Source: Bacteriovorax sp. BAL6_X (GTDB taxonomy: Bacteria > Bdellovibrionota > Bacteriovoracia > Bacteriovoracales > Bacteriovoracaceae). Taken from it: a DNA stretch of 64,000 nucleotides. This document shows positions 26,162-34,579 of the stretch, in pieces (position 1 is the stretch's first letter; every line of letters begins with the position of its first letter). The notes under the pieces are model-generated. The model searched no databases. It was given only the letters and a program-made list of their open reading frames with translations, and was not told the DNA's origin. Made by a program: the position numbers and the translations under genes. The stretch covers positions 186,001 to 250,000 of the forward strand of contig NZ_AUMC01000006.1 of assembly GCF_000443995.1 (NCBI RefSeq), given 5' to 3'.

Positions 26162-26188
26162 TAATCGGAAGCAAAATAATTGACTTTA
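26162..26188 (-). promoter_or_regulatory. Sigma-28 (FliA)-like promoter
   Basis: On the minus strand TAAAGTCA (26188-26181), exactly 11 bases, then TCCGATTA (26169-26162), against the FliA consensus TAAAGTTT-N11-GCCGATAA (6/8 and 6/8). The predicted transcript starts near 26155, about 13 bases before the ATG. Confidence 0.55.
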
Positions 26189-26475
26189 GGGATTAATTCA
26201 CAAACTTATGCATAATTTCAACAACTTACTTGAGTAAACTAATTTGCTAAGTACTTAAATACACGTAAGATCCATCTACAAAGTCTCCTTCATTAGTATA
26301 AACCAGCTCAATGTCTAGAACAAAAACCAAATATAAGTACCTAAATATCGGTTAACCTAGCTACACAAAAGATTGTCAGAAGTAGACTTAACTCACTAAA
26401 TTTACGTGAATAAATTTGTCAAAAGTGAAAACAGCAAAGAATTATTACAATCTAGATGAACGCAATTCTTATTTT

Positions 26476-26484
26476 TGCTATAAA
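26476..26484 (+). promoter_or_regulatory. Possible extended -10 promoter of the RHS module
   Basis: TGCTATAAA lies 35 bases before the lipoprotein ATG. It fits an extended -10 box, but no -35 is clear. The rest of the 376-base gap (26143-26518) is AT-rich and holds only the divergent sigma-28-like site that I can name. Confidence 0.35.
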
Positions 26485-26518
26485 CAAAATCACTTAACTA
26501 ATAAATCTGGGATTAGAA

Positions 26519-27709
26519 ATGAAGAACAATAAAATCTTAACGATGGTGACATTATCACTTCTCTTTACGGCCTGTAGCGACAATAAGCTAAAGCCTACTA
26601 CTAATAATATTAATGATTCTCTGAAAACTGAGCAACAGAAAGTGGATCAACTAAAACTTGATATACAAAAACTAATTACAGGAGAACAAGTAGATATCGC
26701 ATCGACTCTTCAAAAAAGACTTAGAAGAAACGATCGCCGACTGAGGCAAGAGAGTGATTTCTCAGTAGAAGTATTACAAAAACTTGAAGAATTAAATACT
26801 GAGTTAATGAAAGCTAAAAATATTTCAAAGGCAAAACTACTCAATATCATTTTAAATAATGAGTATAAAGAGACAACTGTTGCTGAGGCACTAAACTACT
26901 ATCACCTCAACAATGCAGAGATGAATAAAGAGTCACTTATTTCGACACTCTATCTACTTAATCTAAACTTAAACTTAGAAGAGATTAGCACTCAGGAGTT
27001 TTCAGACTTTCTTGAGTTCTCATTAAACTCAATTTACCACTTAAATACATTTGAAAAGTATAACCGAAGGGCCGTTAAAATAATATCACCTTTAGTAAAG
27101 AAACTTACACTAACTGAAAAATACAAATTAATTCGTTCACTAGTATTTAAAAAAATAGTTTTCACGAATGAAGACTTCTCAAATACTAACATCAATATTG
27201 CCCTTACGAATCTTTTAGAAGCAGATAAAGTTGTGACAGGTGTATATAATAAGAACTTCATAGAAAATGTAAAAGCACAGTTAGCTAATGGAGAAAATGA
27301 TTATAAGCTAACGCTAAATTTCTTTAGCCTGCCATCAGATTACTATAACCTTGATGAAAAATATGATATCGATGGAAAGCAACACTATTTAACAAAATCA
27401 TATGACGTAATTTTAGAAAACAACAATCTTTATAAGGATAACGTTAATAACAAACTGATAGTAAATTTACCTAAGAAGAGTAAGTTTGACCTGTATCGAA
27501 TTAATGTAGGTAATTTAGTAAATCTTAACTATAGCACAAATCGTGAAACTTATCACAAGACACTAGTAAATGCGCTAAATCAATACAACAATTATGAAAA
27601 ATTCGAAACAATCTATAAAGGTAGTAAGAAATCACTATTTAAAGATCAGGGAGATATTAACGACAACAGTCTCAACAGAAGACTTTACAAGCAAGGTAAA
27701 GAAAGTTGA
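26519..27709 (+). CDS. Lipoprotein, probable N-terminal part of the RHS/YD-repeat system
   Basis: The ORF encodes 396 residues with a lipoprotein signal (MKNNKILTMVTLSLLFTAC, Cys19). The mature protein is helical with Asn/Lys-rich composition: a coiled-coil-like stretch (about 35-110) and a middle of helices with LLNLNLN-type repeats. Its last 116 bases overlap the RHS ORF in another frame (+1). The end, NRRLYKQGKES, comes abruptly. The RHS ORF has no SD at its own ATG, so this may be the N-terminal half of one protein split by a frameshift. As a lipoprotein it would anchor the RHS shell to a membrane. Confidence 0.75.
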   Translation: MKNNKILTMVTLSLLFTACSDNKLKPTTNNINDSLKTEQQKVDQLKLDIQKLITGEQVDIASTLQKRLRRNDRRLRQESDFSVEVLQKLEELNTELMKAKNISKAKLLNIILNNEYKETTVAEALNYYHLNNAEMNKESLISTLYLLNLNLNLEEISTQEFSDFLEFSLNSIYHLNTFEKYNRRAVKIISPLVKKLTLTEKYKLIRSLVFKKIVFTNEDFSNTNINIALTNLLEADKVVTGVYNKNFIENVKAQLANGENDYKLTLNFFSLPSDYYNLDEKYDIDGKQHYLTKSYDVILENNNLYKDNVNNKLIVNLPKKSKFDLYRINVGNLVNLNYSTNRETYHKTLVNALNQYNNYEKFETIYKGSKKSLFKDQGDINDNSLNRRLYKQGKES

Positions 27710-30431
27710 AAACTACGAAACTAAAAATAATTACATTGTCGTTAAGAAAGAATCATATGTCTCAGAAAATGGTTTAAAGAAAAACCATCAAAAATATCAT
27801 TATGATACGTCTGGCCTTCTTAAAAAGTATGAAGAACTAAGAACGAAGCTTAACTTTGAATATAACCAATTTGGAGATTTGATTAAAGAAACAAATTCAA
27901 TCTTTGAAAAAGATCAGGTCGCATCATATCGTCCCAACGGAACTACTAAATACTTTAGAAATACATCTGCTGAATTTAAAACAAAAATAGATCTATATAA
28001 TGGTAAACTTCTAGAAGTAGAAAAACTAAATAGTAATGGAAAGAATAAAAAGACTTTCACATACCACAACAATAATACACTTAAGTCATTTCATATTGAT
28101 GGCCAAACCATTTTAAGTAACGAGAAGATTAGTAATAATATGTACATCGCTAATTACTTAGATGATATATATGAATTTGAATTCGATAATTGGGGACGTA
28201 TTAAATCAACGAAATTACAAAACAGTAATAAGAGACTATTAAACACTGTTACTTCATTTAAAGGTAGAAACTTACAGACACTAGAAGGCCCTACAATTAT
28301 TAGTCAGAATATTCATGATTCGCTTGGACGAATATCTAAAGAGACTAATAAGCTAACAAATAAGACAAATACCTTTAAATATAATATTCCTATGAATGAT
28401 GACATTTTTGATATTGAATACATCAATGGAATTTACATCGGAAGTAAAAAGGTTAATCTAAAAAAAGAAATCGTTACTGATAGTAATAACTCAGAAAAAG
28501 TCGACTTTACGTATAGCTCACTATCTAAAATCAATTCTTCATCAAATGGTGGTAAATGGACACTTCACGATGACGGAACTTTTTCTAAGTTCTCATTAAA
28601 TGGTTCCTCAGTTATTGAACGAGAATGGTCAAAGGACTTAACAAGCTTTGTAGAAAACGATATGGCCTTTCAATTAGATGAAAAATCAAGACCGACCTAT
28701 TCAACATCAATGGATAATTTTGGTGAAAGCTTTGTAAAGAACGATCTCTTATACTTTGACAAAGAATACGAAAATGATCAGATAAGAAAAAAACTGCTCA
28801 CTATCGTACATAATGACGAGCTCTTCGAAATTGAGGAAAAATTTAAATATGACAAATACGAGAATATTAAAAGACATGAGTTAAACGAAGATTTCTTTAT
28901 CGACTATCGTTACAACACCCCTTTCACATTAAATGGCGTAAATTTAAATAACAAAATAAAATACGACATAAGCTATAAACATAATGATGAAATTAAGGCC
29001 ATTGCCGATATTAATCTAACATATAGTAATGATAGCGAGCTGACAGAAGTAAACTATGGAATTTTATCTCTCAAGCTTGATTATAGTAATCAGCAGCTAT
29101 CCAATATTTGTATACTTAGCGATTGCATTAGCTACACATATAATAAAGTGTCCAAAATCGAAGAGATAAGCAAATCGACAAATATTACTAGTAACAATCA
29201 ATATCAGTACAAAGACGACGCTTTTGAGCTTATTAGTGGCACATCGAAAAACTCTAACAATAGAGTGAAGAGAGATAATTTAGGTAGAGTACAAAACTAT
29301 CGCAATTATCAACTTAAGTGGCAAGATCAGCTATTATCGAGAACTAAAGATAATAGTATTTACTACGATAGTGATAAAAGCCTAAAAGCAGTTTATAATA
29401 ATGAAGAACAAATTCTTTATAAAGTAAACAAAGACACTTATCTTTTAAACTCAAAAGATCTTGTGCATAAACTAGTCGTTAACAATAGAATTATAGCAGT
29501 AGTAATAAACGAAGTTATCTACCCAGTCCTTACCGACCACATAGGGTCTGTCATTGCCATGTATGATAAATCAGGAACAAAGCTTTGGGAACGTGAGTAT
29601 AGCCTCTGGGGTGTTAAGAAACTTATCTATACGAAAGATGATGCTGCCAAAAAGCTTGAGTCACTAACAATCTTTGGATTTGCACACCTTTTAGAAGTAC
29701 CAAATATCAAAGGTATTTATTGGTCACAAACTCGTGCCTATCTTCCCTACTACAAAGAATGGGCCTCAATTGACCCGACGTTTATATACTCACCAGAAAA
29801 ACTTCTAAAGCATAAAAACAATTGGAATTATTTTCAATATGCTTCTGGGGATCCTATTAACTTTGTCGATCCGAGTGGGCGCAGTGCAACTGCCGCAATA
29901 GGAATAACAGGAGTTGTTATAGGAGGAACTGGAGCAGCAGCTTATGGAATAGGTCGAGGAGCTTTATGGTTAGCTCATTCAGTAGGTATTATGAATGATG
30001 CTACATATAGTAAACAAGTAAACACACTTAACAACGGAGCAGTTAAGGCATGGAATACAGTATATAAGCCTATTGTAGAGAACACTTTAAGTATGGCAAA
30101 TATCTTTTTAGGTGGAGCAAAAGGAATATACAACGCTTATACTGGGACAGATTTACTACATGCATCTACTAACTATAATGGTCTGAGTTTTGGGAATAAA
30201 AAACTTAATGTAGCTCAAAGACTATGGGAAGTATCATCTCCTTTTCTTGGGGCAATAACCAGCGCAATGTCTAGTGATATGTCTGCAGGCTGGAAATTTA
30301 CAATGGAAACATATTGGTTCGCGACAGATAAGATCATGTCAGGAAGCGCATCAAGCTTAGATTTTGATTCTAGTGGAGGAATACTTAATCCAGATGATTA
30401 TTCTATGGGAATAGATTATACTTTTGACTAA
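27594..30431 (+). CDS. RHS/YD-repeat protein with variable C-terminal tip (candidate polymorphic toxin)
   Basis: The ORF (945 residues) carries degenerate YD repeats (YHYDTSGLLKKY, FDNWGRIKS, IHDSLGRISK, KRDNLGRVQNY), then the RHS core: DHIGSVIAMYD, and YFQYASGDPINFVDPSGR ending near residue 763. RHS shells encapsulate a C-terminal domain that differs between strains. Here it is 182 residues, starting with a Gly/Ala hydrophobic segment (AIGITGVVIGGTGAAAYGIG). I recognise no toxin fold. The annotated ATG lies inside the lipoprotein ORF without an SD; no better start is visible. DNA here is visibly more AT-rich than its neighbours, consistent with transfer. A small membrane protein gene follows after 12 bases. 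Confidence 0.82.
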   Translation: MKNSKQSIKVVRNHYLKIREILTTTVSTEDFTSKVKKVENYETKNNYIVVKKESYVSENGLKKNHQKYHYDTSGLLKKYEELRTKLNFEYNQFGDLIKETNSIFEKDQVASYRPNGTTKYFRNTSAEFKTKIDLYNGKLLEVEKLNSNGKNKKTFTYHNNNTLKSFHIDGQTILSNEKISNNMYIANYLDDIYEFEFDNWGRIKSTKLQNSNKRLLNTVTSFKGRNLQTLEGPTIISQNIHDSLGRISKETNKLTNKTNTFKYNIPMNDDIFDIEYINGIYIGSKKVNLKKEIVTDSNNSEKVDFTYSSLSKINSSSNGGKWTLHDDGTFSKFSLNGSSVIEREWSKDLTSFVENDMAFQLDEKSRPTYSTSMDNFGESFVKNDLLYFDKEYENDQIRKKLLTIVHNDELFEIEEKFKYDKYENIKRHELNEDFFIDYRYNTPFTLNGVNLNNKIKYDISYKHNDEIKAIADINLTYSNDSELTEVNYGILSLKLDYSNQQLSNICILSDCISYTYNKVSKIEEISKSTNITSNNQYQYKDDAFELISGTSKNSNNRVKRDNLGRVQNYRNYQLKWQDQLLSRTKDNSIYYDSDKSLKAVYNNEEQILYKVNKDTYLLNSKDLVHKLVVNNRIIAVVINEVIYPVLTDHIGSVIAMYDKSGTKLWEREYSLWGVKKLIYTKDDAAKKLESLTIFGFAHLLEVPNIKGIYWSQTRAYLPYYKEWASIDPTFIYSPEKLLKHKNNWNYFQYASGDPINFVDPSGRSATAAIGITGVVIGGTGAAAYGIGRGALWLAHSVGIMNDATYSKQVNTLNNGAVKAWNTVYKPIVENTLSMANIFLGGAKGIYNAYTGTDLLHASTNYNGLSFGNKKLNVAQRLWEVSSPFLGAITSAMSSDMSAGWKFTMETYWFATDKIMSGSASSLDFDSSGGILNPDDYSMGIDYTFD

Positions 30432-30443
30432 GAGGACATACCT

Positions 30444-30677
30444 ATGACTATATTGAAAATTACTCTATCTTGCCTAAGTGTTTATTTTTTTAATTTCGTT
30501 GCAAGCCAATATCGAAAAAAAAATAATTTATCAAAATATAGAATAAATCATTATTTATCACCTAACATCGAACCCGCTCAAGACTGGTACAGAGGAGCAA
30601 AAGAATCAAAGTATTATTGGGGATTTTGGCTTCCTATCGGACTATTTATAATACTATTGGCCATTTCAACTAAATGA
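30444..30677 (+). CDS. Small membrane protein, candidate immunity protein
   Basis: The 77-residue product has hydrophobic segments at both ends (about 3-20 and 58-75) with a basic middle containing YRKKNNLSKYR. It begins 12 bases after the RHS stop, with GAGG 9 bases upstream of ATG. Small genes straight after an RHS tip commonly encode the cognate immunity protein, and membrane-located ones protect against pore-forming or membrane-acting tips. The function here is inferred from position only. Confidence 0.55.
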   Translation: MTILKITLSCLSVYFFNFVASQYRKKNNLSKYRINHYLSPNIEPAQDWYRGAKESKYYWGFWLPIGLFIILLAISTK

Positions 30678-30723
30678 CCATTTCCCAATCTTTTATTTGT
30701 ACTTCATATATTTATTAAATTAA

Positions 30724-32655
30724 CTAGAAGTTTTCGAAATATGCCAGAGTCTCAGGATTTGCCACGGCCTGAACATTATCAAGTGCACGGCCATTGATAA
30801 GACGGCTTACGGCCATCTCCATCTTCTTTCCAGAGCGAGTATATGGAATTCCCTTAACTTGAATTACACGTCTTGGCATATGCCTTGGTGTCGTATTTTC
30901 ACGAATACGCGCTTTAATAAACTTACAGTCTTCTTTAGTTAGCTCGTGACCATCTTTAGTTACGACAAAGAGCCAGATTTCAACATCACCATCGACACTC
31001 TTTCCAACACAAACAGAGTCTTCGATAAAGTCGATTGTCTCAGTTTGACGATAGATTTCTGCAGTACCAATTCTTACGCCACCAGGATTTAGAGTAGCAT
31101 CAGAGCGGCCAAGAACCATAGCTCCACCACCTTCAGTGATCTTAATAAAGTCACCGTGGTGCCACACTCCCTTAAATTCAGAGAAGTATGCCTTGTTGAT
31201 ACGCTCACCATCATCATCGTTTAAGAAGTATATTGGGCGCGAAGGGAAACTTTGAAGACAAACTAACTCACCCTCTTCACCTGTATCAACTTTCTTTCCA
31301 CGTGAATCAAAGCAAGTCACATCCATGCCAAGTCCAGCACATTGCAACTCCCCTCTAAAGACAGGAAGAATTGGATTTCCTAAGAAGAAACAACCAATAA
31401 TATCTGTTCCACCAGAGATACTTGAAAGTTGAATGTCTTTTTTAAACTTCGAATAAACGTAGTCAAATTGCTCTGGAAGTAATGGTGCTCCTGTTGAAAG
31501 GATTGTTTCAAGAGATGACATATCATACTTAGAAAGATCAATATTTGAATCTTCTAATGCTTTTAAGAATTTTGGACTCGTCCCAAAAATATTTAGCTGC
31601 TCTTTTTCAATAAGTGAAACAAAGTCGCCAAATGTTGGGAAACCAGGAGATCCTTCATATAGAACAACAGTTGAACCAAAGTATAATGATGAAACAAGCC
31701 AGTTCCACATCATCCAACCACAAGTCGTGAAGAAGAAGATTGATTTGTCTTCTTTTAGATCAGTATGAAGCCCCAGTTCTTTAATATGATTAACAAGAGT
31801 TCCACCAATACTATGAACGATACACTTAGGTTTTCCAGTTGTTCCAGATGAGTACATAATATATAGAGGGTCAGCAAAGTCACACTCTGTATATTCGATC
31901 TCTTTATCGACTGGTTTTACAACTTCACTCCAGCTAACTCCCTTATGAATAGAGCTTGCATCAAACCCCTCACCTTTGAAGTCAACAACGATGACTTTCT
32001 CAATAGAGTCAACGGCCTCAACAACAGCATTAATCTTATCTGTTAAATCGAAATACTTACCACCGTACTCGTAACCACTAACTGTTACGAGAATCTTAGG
32101 CCTTGATTGCCCAAAGCGATCAATAACACCTTCGATACCAAAGTCACAAGACGTCGACGTAAAGACACCACCAAGAGATGTTGTCGCTAACATTGAAGCG
32201 GCTGTCTCAGCAATATTTGGCATATAGCCAGCAAGAACATCGCCCTTTGAAATATAAGGAGCGATAACTTCTTGAAGGCCAGCTACCGTATTTTTTAAGT
32301 CTTTATATGAGATTTTTTGAGTTTGGCCATTTTCTCTAACGCTATTTAGAGCGATGGATACATCTCGGCCATTTTTTAGAAGATTCTTTGCGAAGTTTAA
32401 TTTTACCTTTGGAAACCATCCATAAGTATCAAAGCTAAGGTCGGTACATACTGGCTCTAGGTCGCCACTATAATCAACATCAAAGAACTTCACGAATTCT
32501 TTCCAAAAGCTTTTTGGATTATCCACCGAGTACTTATGTAGCGAGTGATAAGACTTACAATCTAGTCCTTGGGACTTATTAATTTGTCTTATAAACTCCA
32601 TCATATTTGATGACTGAATTCGCTCGCTACTTGGCGTATATAAAATTTTATTCAC
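30724..32655 (-). CDS. aacS: Acetoacetyl-CoA synthetase
   Basis: AacS activates acetoacetate to its CoA ester with ATP, saving the end product of leucine breakdown. The 643-residue protein has the opening ILYTPSSERIQSSNM typical of the family, LNFAKNLL near residue 90, the P-loop-like adenylation motif YSSGTTGKPKCIVHSIGG, WMMWNWLVSSL and the C-terminal catalytic lysine region YTRSGKKMEM. The open frame reaches TTG 32670, but GTG 32655 has GAGG 9 bases upstream and matches the usual N-terminus. It is last in the protease-fumarase-aacS operon, and pairs in function with the liu operon 5 kb away. Confidence 0.92.
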   Translation of the reverse strand: MNKILYTPSSERIQSSNMMEFIRQINKSQGLDCKSYHSLHKYSVDNPKSFWKEFVKFFDVDYSGDLEPVCTDLSFDTYGWFPKVKLNFAKNLLKNGRDVSIALNSVRENGQTQKISYKDLKNTVAGLQEVIAPYISKGDVLAGYMPNIAETAASMLATTSLGGVFTSTSCDFGIEGVIDRFGQSRPKILVTVSGYEYGGKYFDLTDKINAVVEAVDSIEKVIVVDFKGEGFDASSIHKGVSWSEVVKPVDKEIEYTECDFADPLYIMYSSGTTGKPKCIVHSIGGTLVNHIKELGLHTDLKEDKSIFFFTTCGWMMWNWLVSSLYFGSTVVLYEGSPGFPTFGDFVSLIEKEQLNIFGTSPKFLKALEDSNIDLSKYDMSSLETILSTGAPLLPEQFDYVYSKFKKDIQLSSISGGTDIIGCFFLGNPILPVFRGELQCAGLGMDVTCFDSRGKKVDTGEEGELVCLQSFPSRPIYFLNDDDGERINKAYFSEFKGVWHHGDFIKITEGGGAMVLGRSDATLNPGGVRIGTAEIYRQTETIDFIEDSVCVGKSVDGDVEIWLFVVTKDGHELTKEDCKFIKARIRENTTPRHMPRRVIQVKGIPYTRSGKKMEMAVSRLINGRALDNVQAVANPETLAYFENF

Positions 32656-32685
32656 TTCTTCTAACCTCAAATTGCTTAGTTAAAA

Positions 32686-33252
32686 CTAAACTAGTCCCTT
32701 TAGAATTTCAGCACTCTCCGCTTCAACTTTTGAGTGCAGAGAGTTTCCATGAGCATCCATTGTTACAACAACAGGAAATTCATCAACAGTTAATTCCCAA
32801 ATTGCTTCAGGTGAACCAAGATCACGCCAATAAACATTGTCTACAGACTTAATTTTCTCAGCTAAAACCTGTGCAGCACCACCGATACCGTGGAAGTAAA
32901 CACATCCGTACTCACGACACCCGTCCAGAGTCTTCTGTCCCATGCCACCTTTACCGATAACACCAAGGATACCGTGGTCGCGCATGACTTCCCACTGGTA
33001 TGGTTCTTCACGGATCGAAGTCGTCGGGCCAGCGGCCTTAACTTCATATGTCCCATCTTCATTCTCAAGGACAACAGGTCCACAGTGGTAGATAATTTGG
33101 TTATTTAAATCAACTGGTGGCTTTGTCCCTTCGTGAAGACGTTTGTGAACAGCATCGCGCCCCGTAAACATCTTTCCAGAGATTAAAACCATATCTCCAA
33201 CTTTAAGTTCTCTAATTTGTTCTTTTGTAAATGGATAATCTAAACGTTTCAT
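32686..33252 (-). CDS. Class I fumarate hydratase, beta subunit
   Basis: A 188-residue subunit equal to the C-terminal domain of single-chain class I fumarases. LKVGDMVLISGKMFTGRDAVHKRL near residues 15-40, IIYHCGPVV, AAGPTTSIREEPY, and VIGKGGMGQKT are the family hallmarks. It combines with the alpha subunit to form the 4Fe-4S enzyme interconverting fumarate and malate. The gene starts 9 bases after the alpha-subunit stop. L(+)-tartrate dehydratase beta is related, but the TCA-cycle context favours fumarase. Confidence 0.9.
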   Translation of the reverse strand: MKRLDYPFTKEQIRELKVGDMVLISGKMFTGRDAVHKRLHEGTKPPVDLNNQIIYHCGPVVLENEDGTYEVKAAGPTTSIREEPYQWEVMRDHGILGVIGKGGMGQKTLDGCREYGCVYFHGIGGAAQVLAEKIKSVDNVYWRDLGSPEAIWELTVDEFPVVVTMDAHGNSLHSKVEAESAEILKGLV

Positions 33253-33261
33253 ATACGCCTC

Positions 33262-34569
33262 TTAGTATAGCCAGTTTTTAATTTGGTTATTAGGTTTAAG
33301 TGCAATTCCTTGTCTTCTAAATGCCCAACACATATAAGACACAGAAACAAAGAATGATGCTGGTAAACGATTAAGGTCAGTAACTTTACAACCTAGAAGT
33401 GTTGTCTTACCACCGAATCCCATTGGCCCAATACCAAGTTTATTTGCAGTTTCAACGATATCAGCTTCAAGAGCAGCAAGTTCTGGCTTAGCGTTTGTAT
33501 CATCTAGCTTTCTTAGGAATTGGTCCTTAGCTGCGACGTGTCCTGTTCCTCTATCACCACCAATACAAACACCAAGTACGCCTGGTCCACATCCTTTACC
33601 TTGTGCTTTTTGAACACAATCAAGGATTGCTTTTCTTACACCATCAAGGTCACGTCCAGCGTTTAGTTCTGTATTTGGAAGAGAGTATTGAGCACCAACA
33701 TTTTCACATCCCCCACCTTTAAGCATAAGCTTAACTTCTAGGTTCTTAGACTTGTGTTGCTCAAATTTGATAACAGGATGTCCACCACCAACATTCATAC
33801 AATCATTCTTACCTGTTAGTGAATCAACTGAGTTCTGTCTTAGGTAACCAATTTTAGTTGCTTCAAGAACGGCCTTTTCACAAACTTTTCTAAATGCAGC
33901 TTGGTCGAAGTCTCTTGGGTGATAAACCTTGAATACGATTGTCCCTGTATCTTGGCAAAGTGGCTGAGACTTTTTCTCTGCCATCTTAATATTTGCTTGA
34001 ATAATATTCATTGCGTATTCAGCAGTTGTATTCTTTTCTTCTCTGTGAAGAGCGTCAAGAACAACACGTTGAATATCGTCAGGAAGAACTGTTGAAGTAA
34101 CTCTGATTAGTTCTAATAGAGAGTCAAAAAGATCCTTTGAAGGATTTACTTTTTTAGCTGCTTTCTTTGGAGCTACTTTCTTAGTTGTTTTTTTAGCTAC
34201 TTTTTTCTTAGTCGCTTTCTTCGTAACTTTCTTTGCTACTTTCTTCTTAGTCGCTTTCTTTGCAACTTTTTTCTTTGTCGCTTTCTTTGCAACTTTTTTC
34301 TTAGTAACTTTTTTCTTTGTCGCTTTCTTTGCTACTTTTTTCTTAGTAACTTTTTTCTTTGTCGCTTTCTTTGCTACTTTTTTCTTAGCTACTTTTTTCT
34401 TAGTCGCTTTCTTTGCTACTTTTTTCTTAGTCGCTTTCTTTGCTACTTTTTTCTTAGTCGCTTTCTTTGCTACTTTCTTTGCTAATTTTTTCTTAGTTAC
34501 TTTTTTCTTCGTTACTTTTTTTGTCGCTTTTTTAGCAACTTTTTTCTTTGCTACTTTCTTCTTGGCCAT
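33262..34569 (-). CDS. Class I fumarate hydratase alpha subunit with N-terminal histone-H1-like tail
   Basis: Residues 1-143 are almost only Lys, Ala, Val and Thr in tandem units such as KKVAKKATKKK, like the tails of bacterial histone-H1-like proteins and expected to bind DNA or RNA. Residues 144-435 (about 292, normal length) are a full class I fumarase alpha subunit with the three 4Fe-4S cysteines in PLCQDTGT, KGGGCENVG and LGVCIGGDRGTGH. The joint (KKVNPSKDLFDSLLELI) has no internal Met and no SD, so this is a true in-frame fusion. ATG 34569 has GGAG 8 bases upstream. It lies between the C1 protease (10-base gap) and the beta subunit. Confidence 0.9.
   Translation of the reverse strand: MAKKKVAKKKVAKKATKKVTKKKVTKKKLAKKVAKKATKKKVAKKATKKKVAKKATKKKVAKKKVAKKATKKKVTKKKVAKKATKKKVTKKKVAKKATKKKVAKKATKKKVAKKVTKKATKKKVAKKTTKKVAPKKAAKKVNPSKDLFDSLLELIRVTSTVLPDDIQRVVLDALHREEKNTTAEYAMNIIQANIKMAEKKSQPLCQDTGTIVFKVYHPRDFDQAAFRKVCEKAVLEATKIGYLRQNSVDSLTGKNDCMNVGGGHPVIKFEQHKSKNLEVKLMLKGGGCENVGAQYSLPNTELNAGRDLDGVRKAILDCVQKAQGKGCGPGVLGVCIGGDRGTGHVAAKDQFLRKLDDTNAKPELAALEADIVETANKLGIGPMGFGGKTTLLGCKVTDLNRLPASFFVSVSYMCWAFRRQGIALKPNNQIKNWLY
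34141..34569 (-). repeat. Coding tandem repeat for the Lys/Ala-rich tail
   Basis: Imperfect 33- to 45-base units (minus strand AAGAAAGTAGCAAAGAAAGC and variants) recur about ten times and encode KKVAKKATKKK or KKVTKKKVAKKATKKK. Such arrays change length easily by slippage. Confidence 0.9.
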
Positions 34570-34579
34570 GGCCGTCTCC

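Noticed and set aside
26346-26354. ATCGGTTAA (CCGAT on the minus strand) as a second sigma-28 -10 for the 26142 gene
   Set aside because: No TAAA-like -35 at 11-12 bases and about 200 bases from the start codon; the site at 26162 is better.
32607-32852. 81-residue plus-strand ORF across the aacS/fumarase-beta junction
   Set aside because: Antisense shadow of two well-supported genes with no SD.
34141-34569. The Lys/Ala-rich tail as a separate histone-like gene ending before fumarase
   Set aside because: There is no stop codon and no start codon or SD at the junction; the frame is continuous.
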